Assembly: GCA_934546985.1 (NCBI GenBank)
Contig: CAKTEE010000001.1
Span: 186,001 to 250,000 of the forward strand
Direction: 5' to 3'
DNA: 64,000 nucleotides
From: an uncultured Eubacteriales bacterium
GTDB taxonomy: Bacteria > Bacillota > Clostridia > Oscillospirales > Acutalibacteraceae
In this document: piece by piece, positions 39,561 to 49,365 of the stretch
Layout of the letters: the number at the start of each line of letters is the position of its first letter
Position numbering within the stretch: the first letter of the stretch is position 1
The notes under the pieces: generated by a model
What the model was told of the DNA's origin: nothing
Databases searched by the model: none
Seen by the model: the letters and a program-made list of their open reading frames with translations, nothing else
Position numbers and translations under genes: made by a program

Positions 39561-41165
39561 ATGCCGCGTAGAGTTATTGCATTTTTTACAGTGCTGTCCA
39601 TTCTGATGGGCCTATTGTGTTATCGTATTTATAATATCACACAAAGTGATTATGCACAGGCGCAGCGAAGCGGAAGTACTGTAACGCTTACAATAGATAA
39701 ATCGCGGGGAGTTTTTTATGATTGCAATATGCAAAAATTAACCAATACACAGCAGCAGAATATTGCGGCGATTGTACCGACAACGCAGGCATTGGCCGCA
39801 ATCCGCCGTTATTTTACACCGGAGGATGTTACCAGCTTATTGCAAAGGCTTTCTAAAGGGAAACCAATTACAGCTCAGGTGGGTGATGATTTTTCTTCTG
39901 CAAGCGGGACAAATGTTTTTAAAATTACAAAACGCTATGAACAGCAGCAGTCAGCGGCGCATTTGATAGGGTATTTGGACAGCGGCAATGCCAGCGGAAT
40001 TGCCGGGCTTGAAAAAGTCTATAATGATTGGCTGACGAAAGATCAGTCGGAACTGTCGATTACTTATGACGTTGATGCATCAGGCCGCGTTCTTACTGGA
40101 AATAAACCCGTGATAGAAAATGAAAATTATGAATCAAAACATGGCGTACAGCTTACGATTGATAAAAATATTCAAAAAATTGCAGAAAAAGCTTCAAAAA
40201 AAATTCCGGCTGGTGCAATTGTTGTTATGGAAGTAAAAACCGGAAAACTGCGGGCGGTAGTCAGTACCCCAAATTATGACCCGAATAATATCAGCGCCAG
40301 TTTGAATGAAGAAGGCTCTCCTTTTCTTAACAGGGCTTTTCGTGGATATAGTTTGGGTTCCATTTTTAAAATTGTAACTGCGGCTGCGGCATTAGAAAAT
40401 AATATACAAATACAGGAGCCGTACACCTGTACCGGCAGTACCACAGCAGGCGGAAAAGAATTCCGCTGTTATCAGCAAAAAGCGCATGGTGAAGTAAGCA
40501 TGGAAACAGCCTTGGAAAAATCATGCAATTCTTATTTTATCAATCTAGCATTGCAGATAGGAAGGGAAAAGTTACTGGCTCAGGCGCAGAAAATGGGGTT
40601 AGGGAAAGAGAATGTATTGGCAGATGGGTTTACGTCTGCCGCAGGTATTCTTCCAGCGCTGGCTGAAATAGATTCTGACGCTGCCCTTGCTAATCTTGCG
40701 TTCGGTCAGGGTAAACTTCTTGTTACTCCCTTGCAGGTTGCAGGCGTTCTTGCATCTATTGCAAACGACGGAAATTATACGGAACCTTCGCTGATAGAAG
40801 GTTTGATAGATGAAAACGGGCAGATTGCGCAAAAAGAGCCGCAGAAGCAATCGGAAAGGATGATGTCACGCGCAACAGCCAGTATACTTTCCTGCTATCT
40901 GATTCATGCAATGGAGAGTAATTACAGCCGTATTGCCATGCCTGTATATGGAGGAGCAGGAGGAAAAACCGCTACCGCGCAAAGCGGTTGGATTCAGTAC
41001 GGTGAGGAAATTCTGCATACATGGTTTGCAGGCTTTTATCCGGCCCAGAACCCCAAATATTCTATTGTTATTATGAATGAAAACGGCAAATTCGGCGCAT
41101 CTGACTGCTGCCCTGTGTTTAAAGAAATTGTTGACGGTTTGTATCAGCAGAGTTATATAAAATAA
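39561..41165 (+). CDS. Penicillin-binding protein, class B type transpeptidase
   Basis: 534 residues from the ATG at 39561, 8 bases after GGGAG. An N-terminal membrane anchor (5-22) and dimerisation region are followed by the transpeptidase domain (about 215-534) with SxxK as SIFK (Ser267), SxN as SCN (321-323) and KTG as KTA (469-471). It forms peptidoglycan cross-links outside the membrane. It is shorter than typical SpoVD or FtsI (no PASTA domain). The KTG-to-KTA change may alter beta-lactam binding. Confidence 0.9.
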   Translation: MPRRVIAFFTVLSILMGLLCYRIYNITQSDYAQAQRSGSTVTLTIDKSRGVFYDCNMQKLTNTQQQNIAAIVPTTQALAAIRRYFTPEDVTSLLQRLSKGKPITAQVGDDFSSASGTNVFKITKRYEQQQSAAHLIGYLDSGNASGIAGLEKVYNDWLTKDQSELSITYDVDASGRVLTGNKPVIENENYESKHGVQLTIDKNIQKIAEKASKKIPAGAIVVMEVKTGKLRAVVSTPNYDPNNISASLNEEGSPFLNRAFRGYSLGSIFKIVTAAAALENNIQIQEPYTCTGSTTAGGKEFRCYQQKAHGEVSMETALEKSCNSYFINLALQIGREKLLAQAQKMGLGKENVLADGFTSAAGILPALAEIDSDAALANLAFGQGKLLVTPLQVAGVLASIANDGNYTEPSLIEGLIDENGQIAQKEPQKQSERMMSRATASILSCYLIHAMESNYSRIAMPVYGGAGGKTATAQSGWIQYGEEILHTWFAGFYPAQNPKYSIVIMNENGKFGASDCCPVFKEIVDGLYQQSYIK

Positions 41166-41185
41166 AAAACGATTCGTCGTAAATC

Positions 41186-41214
41186 TTGACAAATACAGCC
41201 GTGTGGCTTATAAT
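41186..41214 (+). promoter_or_regulatory. alaS promoter
   Basis: Consensus TTGACA (41186-41191), a 17-base spacer and TATAAT (41209-41214). Confidence 0.9.
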
Positions 41215-41221
41215 GCAATAG

Positions 41222-41450
41222 TAGATAGAAAAGGCGATGAGAGGAAGAAAACCGTAGCTGTGCCCAGAGAGAAAAGCTGTTTTGCTGCAAGGCTTTTTGC
41301 ACTATTTGTTTCGGTTATGCCAACCTTGAGCCCCGCTGTGCTGAATGGCGGCGTAACTCCGCGTTAAGGGGAAAGAGTGGTGCTTTTTGCACAATTTGGG
41401 TGGTACCGCGGAGTAATCCGTCCCATTTTGTACAAGGGGCATTTTTTGTT
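41222..41450 (+). promoter_or_regulatory. T-box riboswitch controlling alaS (tRNA-Ala)
   Basis: The leader has CAGAGAG, a GCTG-rich stem I region, the T-box GGTGGTACCGCGG (around 41399-41411) and a weak terminator stem before a T-run at 41441-41447. TGGT of the T-box fits a tRNA ending ACCA, consistent with tRNA-Ala (A73). GCC at 41330-41332 is a candidate specifier, less certain than the rest. Confidence 0.9.
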
Positions 41451-41478
41451 TGATTTTAATATTTAGGATGTGTTGTTT

Positions 41479-44106
41479 ATGAAATGGACCGGACTGAATG
41501 AACTGCGAGAAAAATATCTCTCATTTTTTGAATCAAAAGGGCATTTGCGTCTGCCGAGCTTTCCGCTGATTCCCCAGAATGATAAAAGCCTGCTGTTAAT
41601 TAACTCAGGCATGGCGCCGATGAAAAAATATTTTACAGGCGAGATTACTCCTCCAAGAAAGCGGGTTACTACCTGTCAAAAATGTATCCGTACACCGGAT
41701 ATCGAGCGTGTCGGTAAAACTGCGCGACATGGTACTTATTTTGAAATGCTGGGAAATTTCTCTTTTGGCGATTATTTTAAGCATGATGCAACCAAATGGG
41801 CATGGGAATTCTGTACAGAGGTTTTGGAACTGCCGGTTGATAAGCTTTGGGTTACAATTTATGAAGATGATGACGAAGCAAGGGATATCTGGATTAAAGA
41901 ACGCGGCGTAGCGCCGGATCATATCGTGCGTATGGGCAAGGAAGATAATTTCTGGGAACATGGTTCCGGCCCTTGTGGACCTTGTTCGGAGATTTATTTT
42001 GACCGCGGGCCGGAAAAAGGCTGCGGTTCGCCGGATTGCAAAGTGGGCTGTGAGTGCGACCGCTACGTGGAATTTTGGAATCTTGTATTTACACAGTTTG
42101 AAAGTGATGGAAAAGGCAATTATACCCCGTTGGAGCATCCGAATATTGATACCGGCATGGGGTTGGAGCGTCTTGCGTGTATTATGCAGGGGGTAGACAA
42201 CCTTTTTGAAGTTGATACTGTTCAGAATATTATGAAGCATATTTGTAAGATTGCCGGGATTAAGTACCATGAAGATGAGAAAAAAGATGTTTCTCTGCGT
42301 GTAATTACTGACCATATTCGCAGTACCACCATGATGATTGGCGACGGCGTTATGCCGTCCAATGAGGGCAGGGGATATGTCCTGCGCCGTTTACTGCGCC
42401 GTGCGGCACGTCACGGACGTTTGCTTGGGATTGACCGTCCCTTCCTATCCGAAGTGTGTGATACTGTTATTAAAGAGAATGAGTCCGCTTACCCCAACCT
42501 TGCAGAAAAGCGCGATTTTATTAAAAAGCTGATTCAGGTAGAAGAAGAAAGTTTTAGCAAAACCATTGATACAGGGCTTCAGCTTTTGAATCAGATGATT
42601 GAAAATGCAGATTCTAAAATTCTTTCCGGTGAGGATGCGTTCAAGCTTAACGATACCTATGGTTTCCCGCTGGATTTAACAAAAGAAATTCTGGAAGAAC
42701 GCGGCATGGAAGTTGATGAGGAAGTTTTTGCCAAACTGATGCAGGAGCAGAAGCTCAGGGCAAAGAATGCACGCAAAAACGCTGGCGCCGATGCATGGGA
42801 AGGCTCCAAATCTCTGGTAGAACAAATGGAAACCACGGTGTTTACAGGCTATACGGACACCAAAGCGCGGGCGCGAATCCTTGCTGTTTTGCGTGATGGG
42901 GAAATGGCGGAATCTTTGGAAGATGGGGAAGAAGGAATCATTGTTCTTGACTGCACGCCATTTTATGCGCTCAGCGGCGGACAGGTTGGCGATACCGGCA
43001 GAATATTAGACGGCAGTATGGTATTTGCGGTTAGTGATACTACAAAAACACACAATGGCGTCATTATGCATTACGGAAAAATGAGTGGTTCTCTTCGTGT
43101 GGGAGATAATGTAACTGCTGAGATTGATGTTGAACGCCGGGAAGCAATTAAACGGAACCATACAGCGGCCCATTTGCTGCAGGCGGCGTTGCGTCAGGTT
43201 CTTGGAACCCATGTAGAGCAGGCGGGTCAACTTGTTGACGATAAATTTGTCCGTTTTGATTTTACACATTTTTCTGCAATGACAAAAGAAGAAATGGGCA
43301 AAGTGGAAGCAATTGTAAATCAAGCAATTCTTTCAAATGCTTTGGTAAAAACGCAGGAAATGCCCATTGATGAAGCGCGTAAGCTTGGTGCCATGGCGTT
43401 ATTTGGTGAAAAATACGGAGATATTGTGCGCGTAGTACAGGTGGAAGGTTATTCCACAGAGCTTTGCGGCGGTACCCATGCAGAAAGCGCCGGAAAGCTG
43501 GGGTTATTTAAAATTGTTTCTGAATCTTCTGTTGCGGCGGGCGTACGCCGGATTGAAGGCGTGACAGGAACAAATCTTTTGGATTATTTAAACCGTAATC
43601 TTGCGTTGCTGTATGAAGCGTCAGATATTATGAAGCTTGGCAATCCGCAGGAAATTGTCCGCCGTGCTTCCCAGCTTGTTACAGAAGCGAAAGAGCAGGA
43701 AAAAGAGATTGAAAATCTGCGCGGAAAAATTGCGGCGTCTAAAATTGACGGCCTGTTAAAAAATGCAGTTGCTGTTGGCAATGTACAAATTGTTACCGCA
43801 AGGTTTGATAATACGAATGCCGATGATGTAAGAAAAATGTGCGATACTGCAAAAGGCTATGCCGCTAACATGATTGCTGTACTTGCGTCTGTTCAGGGCG
43901 AAAAAGTAACATTTGCCGCCGCATGCGGAAAAGAGGCTGTAGCGTCAGGTGCGCATGCGGGCAATATTGTACGCAGTGTTGCAAAAATTGCCGGAGGTTC
44001 CGGCGGAGGACGTCCTGACAGTGCAATGGCAGGCGGCAAGGATTTATCAAAAACACAGGATGCTCTGGATGCTGTGACAGAAATTGTGCAAGGAATGTTA
44101 AAATAG
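41479..44106 (+). CDS. alaS: Alanine--tRNA ligase
   Basis: 875 residues from ATG at 41479. Class II core with NSGMAPMKKYFTGE, RKRVTTCQKCIRTPDIE, GSGPCGPCSEIYFDRG and DTGMGLERLA. The editing domain has RNHTAAHLLQAALRQVLG and the zinc site CGGTHAES. A C-terminal oligomerisation domain with a GGGRP-like GGSGGGRPDSAMAGG follows. It charges tRNA-Ala and clears mischarged Ser or Gly. It is preceded by its own T-box and followed 17 bases later by a HIT protein. Confidence 0.98.
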   Translation: MKWTGLNELREKYLSFFESKGHLRLPSFPLIPQNDKSLLLINSGMAPMKKYFTGEITPPRKRVTTCQKCIRTPDIERVGKTARHGTYFEMLGNFSFGDYFKHDATKWAWEFCTEVLELPVDKLWVTIYEDDDEARDIWIKERGVAPDHIVRMGKEDNFWEHGSGPCGPCSEIYFDRGPEKGCGSPDCKVGCECDRYVEFWNLVFTQFESDGKGNYTPLEHPNIDTGMGLERLACIMQGVDNLFEVDTVQNIMKHICKIAGIKYHEDEKKDVSLRVITDHIRSTTMMIGDGVMPSNEGRGYVLRRLLRRAARHGRLLGIDRPFLSEVCDTVIKENESAYPNLAEKRDFIKKLIQVEEESFSKTIDTGLQLLNQMIENADSKILSGEDAFKLNDTYGFPLDLTKEILEERGMEVDEEVFAKLMQEQKLRAKNARKNAGADAWEGSKSLVEQMETTVFTGYTDTKARARILAVLRDGEMAESLEDGEEGIIVLDCTPFYALSGGQVGDTGRILDGSMVFAVSDTTKTHNGVIMHYGKMSGSLRVGDNVTAEIDVERREAIKRNHTAAHLLQAALRQVLGTHVEQAGQLVDDKFVRFDFTHFSAMTKEEMGKVEAIVNQAILSNALVKTQEMPIDEARKLGAMALFGEKYGDIVRVVQVEGYSTELCGGTHAESAGKLGLFKIVSESSVAAGVRRIEGVTGTNLLDYLNRNLALLYEASDIMKLGNPQEIVRRASQLVTEAKEQEKEIENLRGKIAASKIDGLLKNAVAVGNVQIVTARFDNTNADDVRKMCDTAKGYAANMIAVLASVQGEKVTFAAACGKEAVASGAHAGNIVRSVAKIAGGSGGGRPDSAMAGGKDLSKTQDALDAVTEIVQGMLK

Positions 44107-44123
44107 AAGGAGGTATTTCAGCT

Positions 44124-44465
44124 ATGGAAGATTGTCTTTTCTGCAAAATTATAAAAGGCGAAATCCCATCCAAAAAAGTATATGAGGATGATCAAGTATT
44201 TGCATTTTTTGATATTGACCCTCAAGCGCCGGTGCATATTTTAATTATTCCCAAACGGCATATTGCATCTGCGGCGCAGATAGATAGGATGAACTCAGCG
44301 GTTGTTGCCCATATATTTGAGGTGGCAGCAAAGCTTGCCGAGGAGTATAAACTGGAAGAAGGTTTCCGCATTGTGAATAATTGTGGAGATAGTGCAGGGC
44401 AAACAGTGAAACATCTGCATTTTCATCTCATGGGCGGCAGACAGTTTACTTGGCCTGCCGGTTAA
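44124..44465 (+). CDS. HIT-family (histidine triad) nucleotide hydrolase
   Basis: 113 residues. It starts DCLFCKIIKGEIPSKKVYED, has FDIDPQAPVHILIIPKRHI and ends with the triad HLHFHLMGG. HinT-type proteins hydrolyse aminoacyl- or lysyl-AMP and other nucleoside phosphoramidates, which makes sense next to alaS. AAGGAGG precedes the start. It is followed by a terminator. Confidence 0.94.
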   Translation: MEDCLFCKIIKGEIPSKKVYEDDQVFAFFDIDPQAPVHILIIPKRHIASAAQIDRMNSAVVAHIFEVAAKLAEEYKLEEGFRIVNNCGDSAGQTVKHLHFHLMGGRQFTWPAG

Positions 44466-44472
44466 AGTAAGC

Positions 44473-44508
44473 AAAAAGGTGTAACGCTTTATAGCTTTAC
44501 ACCTTTTT
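44473..44508 (+). terminator. Terminator after alaS-HIT
   Basis: AAAAAGGTGTAA pairs with TTTACACCTTTTT. Confidence 0.88.
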
Positions 44509-44536
44509 TAATGAAATTTACATAAGGAGAGAAAAA

Positions 44537-45076
44537 ATGGAAAATTTTTATCGGATGAAAATTGCTGGGTTGGAACGTGATTTACCGCTCTGCAAAGTTA
44601 ATGAAAATATGGATATCGCAGCGTTTATTATGTTTAACGACGTTGAAATTACTTATGCCTGTGCAAAAGCACTGCTGGAAAAATGTCCGGATTTTGATGT
44701 TATCATTACAGCGGAAGCAAAAGGAATTCCCCTTGCTTATGAAATGGCAAGGCAATCCGGAAAGAATTATATTGTTGCACGTAAGGGCGCAAAGCTTTAC
44801 ATGAAAGATCCGGTTTTTGTCAGCGTCCGGTCCATTACAACCGACCATATGCAAACGCTTTTTCTGGATTCATCTGAACGCGAATTGCTGTGCGGCAAGA
44901 AAGTTCTGATTGTTGATGACGTTATCAGCACAGGTGAATCATTGGAAGCATTGGTAAAATTGGTAACAGAATCCGGCGGCAATATTGCGGCCAAAGCGGC
45001 TGTTTTGGCAGAAGGCGATGCGGCGCAGAGAAAGGATATTCTTTTCCTTGAGCCATTGCCTCTGTTCTTTAAGTAA
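44537..45076 (+). CDS. Purine-type phosphoribosyltransferase, adenine PRT-like
   Basis: 179 residues. The PRPP-binding motif is KVLIVDDVISTGES, with the upstream TAEAKGIPLAYEMARQSGK and KNYIVARKGAKLYM stretch as in adenine/xanthine phosphoribosyltransferases. It transfers ribose-5-phosphate from PRPP to a purine base, or it could be a sensory PRTase. AAGGAGAG precedes the ATG. It is not next to purine genes. Confidence 0.82.
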   Translation: MENFYRMKIAGLERDLPLCKVNENMDIAAFIMFNDVEITYACAKALLEKCPDFDVIITAEAKGIPLAYEMARQSGKNYIVARKGAKLYMKDPVFVSVRSITTDHMQTLFLDSSERELLCGKKVLIVDDVISTGESLEALVKLVTESGGNIAAKAAVLAEGDAAQRKDILFLEPLPLFFK

Positions 45077-45224
45077 AAATTTAAAAAAAGTGACGGTTGT
45101 AAGTTTTTATTTATTGGGCAGATGTCATTGCAAGAAAAATGTCCGAATTGGCAGTAGTACCCGTAAGTTTTTAAAACCATTATTGAGATATCTTTAGGAA
45201 AATTGACAGCATGGATGTGAGAGA

Positions 45225-47438
45225 ATGACCAGACCTTTGGCGGCAATCGGCTTTGTTTATTTGTTTGTTTTAGTCTGTACCGGAATCTTCGGCTATAATT
45301 TTGCAGTTGCCGCCGGAGTGGTTTGCCTATGCATGCTTGCTGTTTCTTTTTGCATTCGAAATATCAGGCAAACAGTGCTTGTGCCGGCGATATTGCTGAC
45401 AGCGGCTGTGGCCTGCTTTTCCTATTGCTATTCTTTTTCTGCCGTGGTGCGGCCGGTGGCGGCGATGGCGGGCAGCCGTTTGACTGTAACAGGACAGATT
45501 ATGGAAGAGCCGGAATACGCCAATGAACGGTATTATTATTTACTTAAAGTTACACAGACCAATTTATCCGGTGCGCCTGTCGATTTTAAAATGCGTGTTT
45601 CCTCTAAACTCAAATGGGAGGCAGAGCCTTTTGATACCGTTACTGCACAGGTACAGATGTTGGAACAGGAAATAAGTTATTATTGGTCGCAGGGAATTTT
45701 TTTAAGGGGTTACTTGATTGGAGAAGCGTCTGTAACTGTTGCTGAATCCCGGCCTTTTTATTATATGGTAATTGAAGCACGAAGATATGCTGCCGCCGCT
45801 TTGCGGCAAATGATAACAACGGAAGAAGGGGAATTGCTGGTTGGGATGCTTTTGGGCAACCGTTCCGGTATTTCTCAGCAAACAGTCAATGATTTTAGGG
45901 ATGCCGGAGTTTCTCATCTGCTTGCAGTATCCGGTATGCATTTATCTGTGCTCAGCGCAGCGCTTATGTGGTTTTTGAAACATCTGCGGATACCGCGCCG
46001 CATCCGTGTTATTATTGGTATGGCGGGCGTTGTATTTTTTATGGCGCTGACGGGATTTTCAGCGTCTGTGAATCGGTCTGGAATCATGATGCTCATTTAT
46101 CTGGGTGCGCAAATTTTTGGACGGGAAGCGGACAGCATGAATTCATTGGGATTTTCAGTGCTACTGTTAACTCTGTGCAACCCGTTTGCCGCGTTAGATT
46201 ATGGGTTGCTGTTGTCTTTTGCCGCCACATTGGGGATTTTGCTTTTTTATCAGAAAGCTGTTTCATGGTTCCGTATCCGCATAGAGAAAATCAAATATTG
46301 GTATGTTCAAAAAATATTGCGAAAGCTTGGCGAATCGGTGATTCTGTCGTTATCAGCCAGTGTGCTTACATATCCGGTGTTACTTTTTACTTATGGGGAA
46401 ATTTCCCTGGTTTCTCCGCTGACAAACCTTCTGATTGTTTTGCCTGCAACGGGGGCAATCGTCTGCAGCGGATTTGCAGCTTTTCTTTCTGCCGCCGGAT
46501 GGTTTTCTTTTTTGCAGTATCCGTTTGGGCTTCTGGCCGGGCTCCTCTCAAAATATATCCTGTGGTGTGTGCATTGGCTTGCTGATTTGCCATTGGCAAG
46601 TTTGCCGGCAAATCAGAATTTTGTATTTTTGTGGCTGGGCGGAACATTGATTATTTTGGGTATCGCATTGTGTCTCAGACGGAACGCACATTTTCTTCGG
46701 TTTACGGCAATGCTTTCCTGTGTTTCCCTATTGACAGGAATTTTATCCTATCAGGTTGTTCATCTTGGGGTTGTTGAAATCGGGGTACTGGATGTCGGAA
46801 ACGGAACCTGTGTTGCGGTTACGTTTCGGGGAAGAGGAATCTTAATTGGATGCGGCGGTGATAGTTTGCCGGAAAATACTGCGCAGAATTATCTGAAAAG
46901 TCAGGGTGTTAGGCAGTTGGATTTACTGGTGATTCCACGGCTGGCAGATACGGAGTTTTCAGGAGTTTCATCATTTATGGATGCTCTGTCTGCCGATGGA
47001 ATTATTTTGCCGGATGGAGAACAGACGCAGGAGGTACTGGATGCTGACCGACGGCTTGCGCTCTCCGGTCTTATCCAAACCAACTGCGCCTCTGTGGAAT
47101 TATGGGAAAAAATAAATTTGGAAACCGATGCCGGTAACGGATGTGTATATATAAAAGCCGGCAGGACGGAGATTTTAATTTGTACTTATCCGGGCGCTGA
47201 TTTTTATCATTTGCCGGAAGAATGGCGTGCGGCGGATGTTGTGGTTTACCGTGGTGTATCTCAGAATACAGTGCAATGGATGAAGGGAAAATACATGGTG
47301 TTTTCCGATACGGAGCGGGGAATCTTATCTGCTGCTTCGGAGCAAAGCCGCGGCATTACCGCAGTATCTACATCGGGAATGGGTAATGTTGTCATCTTAA
47401 CCCGCGGTCAGGGCGATATTATGTTAAAAAGGAGATGA
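45225..47438 (+). CDS. comEC: ComEC/Rec2-like DNA uptake channel with degraded nuclease domain
   Basis: 737 residues. A DUF4131-like N-terminal part is followed by the competence domain with HLLAVSGMHLSVLSAAL (231-247), FFMALTGFSASVNRSGIMM and LLSFAATLGILL, many membrane helices, and a C-terminal metallo-beta-lactamase-like domain (about 515-737). That domain has lost its signature: LDVGQGD reads LDVGNGT (522-528), and the HxHxDH stretch reads VIPRLADTEFSG (569-580). ComEC carries single-stranded DNA across the membrane; here the nuclease part is probably inactive. It is followed by holA four bases later. Confidence 0.9.
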   Translation: MTRPLAAIGFVYLFVLVCTGIFGYNFAVAAGVVCLCMLAVSFCIRNIRQTVLVPAILLTAAVACFSYCYSFSAVVRPVAAMAGSRLTVTGQIMEEPEYANERYYYLLKVTQTNLSGAPVDFKMRVSSKLKWEAEPFDTVTAQVQMLEQEISYYWSQGIFLRGYLIGEASVTVAESRPFYYMVIEARRYAAAALRQMITTEEGELLVGMLLGNRSGISQQTVNDFRDAGVSHLLAVSGMHLSVLSAALMWFLKHLRIPRRIRVIIGMAGVVFFMALTGFSASVNRSGIMMLIYLGAQIFGREADSMNSLGFSVLLLTLCNPFAALDYGLLLSFAATLGILLFYQKAVSWFRIRIEKIKYWYVQKILRKLGESVILSLSASVLTYPVLLFTYGEISLVSPLTNLLIVLPATGAIVCSGFAAFLSAAGWFSFLQYPFGLLAGLLSKYILWCVHWLADLPLASLPANQNFVFLWLGGTLIILGIALCLRRNAHFLRFTAMLSCVSLLTGILSYQVVHLGVVEIGVLDVGNGTCVAVTFRGRGILIGCGGDSLPENTAQNYLKSQGVRQLDLLVIPRLADTEFSGVSSFMDALSADGIILPDGEQTQEVLDADRRLALSGLIQTNCASVELWEKINLETDAGNGCVYIKAGRTEILICTYPGADFYHLPEEWRAADVVVYRGVSQNTVQWMKGKYMVFSDTERGILSAASEQSRGITAVSTSGMGNVVILTRGQGDIMLKRR

Positions 47439-47442
47439 GCTT

Positions 47443-48480
47443 TTGGGACAGATTGATGAAGCTGAATTGAAGAAGCAGATTAAGAGCGGCAGTTATGCAA
47501 ATGTTTATTTTATTTATGGAACGGAGACATATTTAAAAGAAAAATATGTAAACCTCATGGCTTCAAAAATTGTACCCAAAGGCGGCGAGTTTTTTAACTT
47601 ACATCGTTTTGAGGGTAAAGACAGTGATGCTGATACCATAGCGCAGGCGGTGGAAGCGCTGCCTGTATGCTGTGAACGCACCTGTGTTATTGTAAGGGAC
47701 TGGAATGCGGAGACAGTCAGCGCTGGCGAAAATAAAAAATTGAAAGAATTGCTTGCAGATCTTCCTGAAACCAGCGTTTTAATTTTTTGGGCAGATACCG
47801 TAGAAGTGTTGCCGAAGAAATCTTCCAAATGGAAAACTTTCATTGGAAATATTGGTAAATACGGAAACACGTTGGAATTAGGGGAACGGACGCAGGCTTC
47901 TTTAATCAAACTGATTTGTGATGGTGCAGCGAAACGTGGTTGTGTATTGGAGAAAACAACCGCTTCATATTTTATAGATATGGTTGGCAGTGATTTGCAG
48001 ACATTGTATCATGAATTGGATAAGCTTTGTTTTTTTGTCCGTTCGGGAGAAATTACCCGGGAAGCGGTTGACGCTGTAGCTGTTCGGGATATAAACAGCA
48101 ATGCGTTTGAACTTGCAAGGGCGCTGCTTCGCAAAGAATATGAAAAAGCACATAGAATTTTAGATGAATTATTTGCCCAAAAAGAAGAGCCGATTTCTAT
48201 TTTATTTGCATTATCTTCTTCTTTTATTGATATGTATCGTGTAAAAACCGCCAGCGTATCCGGCGGCGGTACAGAACAGCTTATTGCTGTGTTTGATTAC
48301 CGGGGAAAAGAATTCCGTTTGAAAAATGCTGCGCGGGATGGCGGCCGCCTTTCTGTGGACCAATTGAGAAACAGTCTGGATGCGCTTTATCGGGCAGATT
48401 TGCTTTTAAAAGGTTCACGTACGGATAAACGGCTAATATTAGAAGAAACAATGGTAAAGCTGATGGCGATCATCAGGTAA
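47443..48480 (+). CDS. holA: DNA polymerase III subunit delta
   Basis: 345 residues from a TTG with AAAGGAGA upstream. It starts with an N-terminal AAA+-like domain with YFIYGTETYLKEKYV, then the helical lid and C-terminal collar, e.g. NAFELARALLRKEYEKAHRILDELF, ending LILEETMVKLMAII. It is the clamp-loader wrench that opens the beta clamp. The comEC-holA order is common in Firmicutes. Confidence 0.92.
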   Translation: MGQIDEAELKKQIKSGSYANVYFIYGTETYLKEKYVNLMASKIVPKGGEFFNLHRFEGKDSDADTIAQAVEALPVCCERTCVIVRDWNAETVSAGENKKLKELLADLPETSVLIFWADTVEVLPKKSSKWKTFIGNIGKYGNTLELGERTQASLIKLICDGAAKRGCVLEKTTASYFIDMVGSDLQTLYHELDKLCFFVRSGEITREAVDAVAVRDINSNAFELARALLRKEYEKAHRILDELFAQKEEPISILFALSSSFIDMYRVKTASVSGGGTEQLIAVFDYRGKEFRLKNAARDGGRLSVDQLRNSLDALYRADLLLKGSRTDKRLILEETMVKLMAIIR

Positions 48481-48494
48481 GGTGTGATAAGGCA

Positions 48495-49088
48495 ATGATA
48501 AAATTAGATAGAGTTATTATTGTTGAAGGAAAATATGATAAAATTAAGCTTTCTTCCATTTTTGATGCGACAATTATAGCAACGGACGGTTTTGCTATTT
48601 TTAAAGATAAAGAAAAAATGGATATGATTCGTATTCTGGCAAAAAAGAAAGGATTGCTCGTTTTAACCGACAGTGATTCTGCCGGTTTTAAAATCCGTTC
48701 TTATATTCGCGGGTGTATTCCGAAAGAACAGGTGGTTCATGCCTATATTCCTGATTTATTTGGAAAAGAAAAGCGAAAAAAAGAACATTCTAAAGAAGGC
48801 AAACTTGGAGTGGAAGGCGTTCCGGTACAGGTCATTTTAGATGCGCTGAATAAAGCGGGGGTTCAGTTTTCTAACACAGAATTACCAATCAGAAAAATTA
48901 CGAAAACAGATCTTTATGAGGCGGGTCTGAGCGGAACATCGGACAGCCGCAGAAACAGGCTGTCATTCTTAAAATTTTTAGAGCTTCCCGAGCGAATATC
49001 TTCAAATGCCTTGTTGGAAGTGCTCAACAGTATGATGGATTATGAAGAATATAAACAAACAATTTTGATGTTAAAAAATAACAGATAA
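48495..49088 (+). CDS. rnmV: Ribonuclease M5-like TOPRIM protein
   Basis: 197 residues. TOPRIM domain with VIIVEGKYDKIKLSS (catalytic Glu11) and LVLTDSDSAGFKIRS (DxD), followed by a DUF4093 domain. RNase M5 matures the 5S rRNA ends, but this DUF4093 clade is a paralog common in Clostridia and may act on other RNAs. It sits 14 bases after holA; a hairpin follows at 49119-49161. Confidence 0.85.
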   Translation: MIKLDRVIIVEGKYDKIKLSSIFDATIIATDGFAIFKDKEKMDMIRILAKKKGLLVLTDSDSAGFKIRSYIRGCIPKEQVVHAYIPDLFGKEKRKKEHSKEGKLGVEGVPVQVILDALNKAGVQFSNTELPIRKITKTDLYEAGLSGTSDSRRNRLSFLKFLELPERISSNALLEVLNSMMDYEEYKQTILMLKNNR

Positions 49089-49118
49089 AGTAAAGTTGAT
49101 GGTTGAGAAAATAACAAA

Positions 49119-49161
49119 CTATTTGATTCAGTCAACAAAGAAATTGTTACTAATCAAATAG
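49119..49161 (+). terminator. Hairpin after the RNase M5-like gene
   Basis: CTATTTGATT (49119-49128) pairs with AATCAAATAG (49152-49161), enclosing AACAA/TTGTT. There is no clear T-run, so it may stabilise or weakly terminate. Confidence 0.55.
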
Positions 49162-49365
49162 TGCCCATTATCTGATATAATCTAAAAAATTTTAATGCTC
49201 CAAAAGAGCAACAATGGAGTAGTATGGCGGTATATTATTGAATATCAAGAAGAGATGCAGAAAAAACGCCGTTTTAAAAGGTATTAATTATTTTGAAGAG
49301 GGTTAATTGTCCGAAAGTCAAAATGGATGAATCGATGGGTATCATTTAAGGAGATAATGAGGCTT

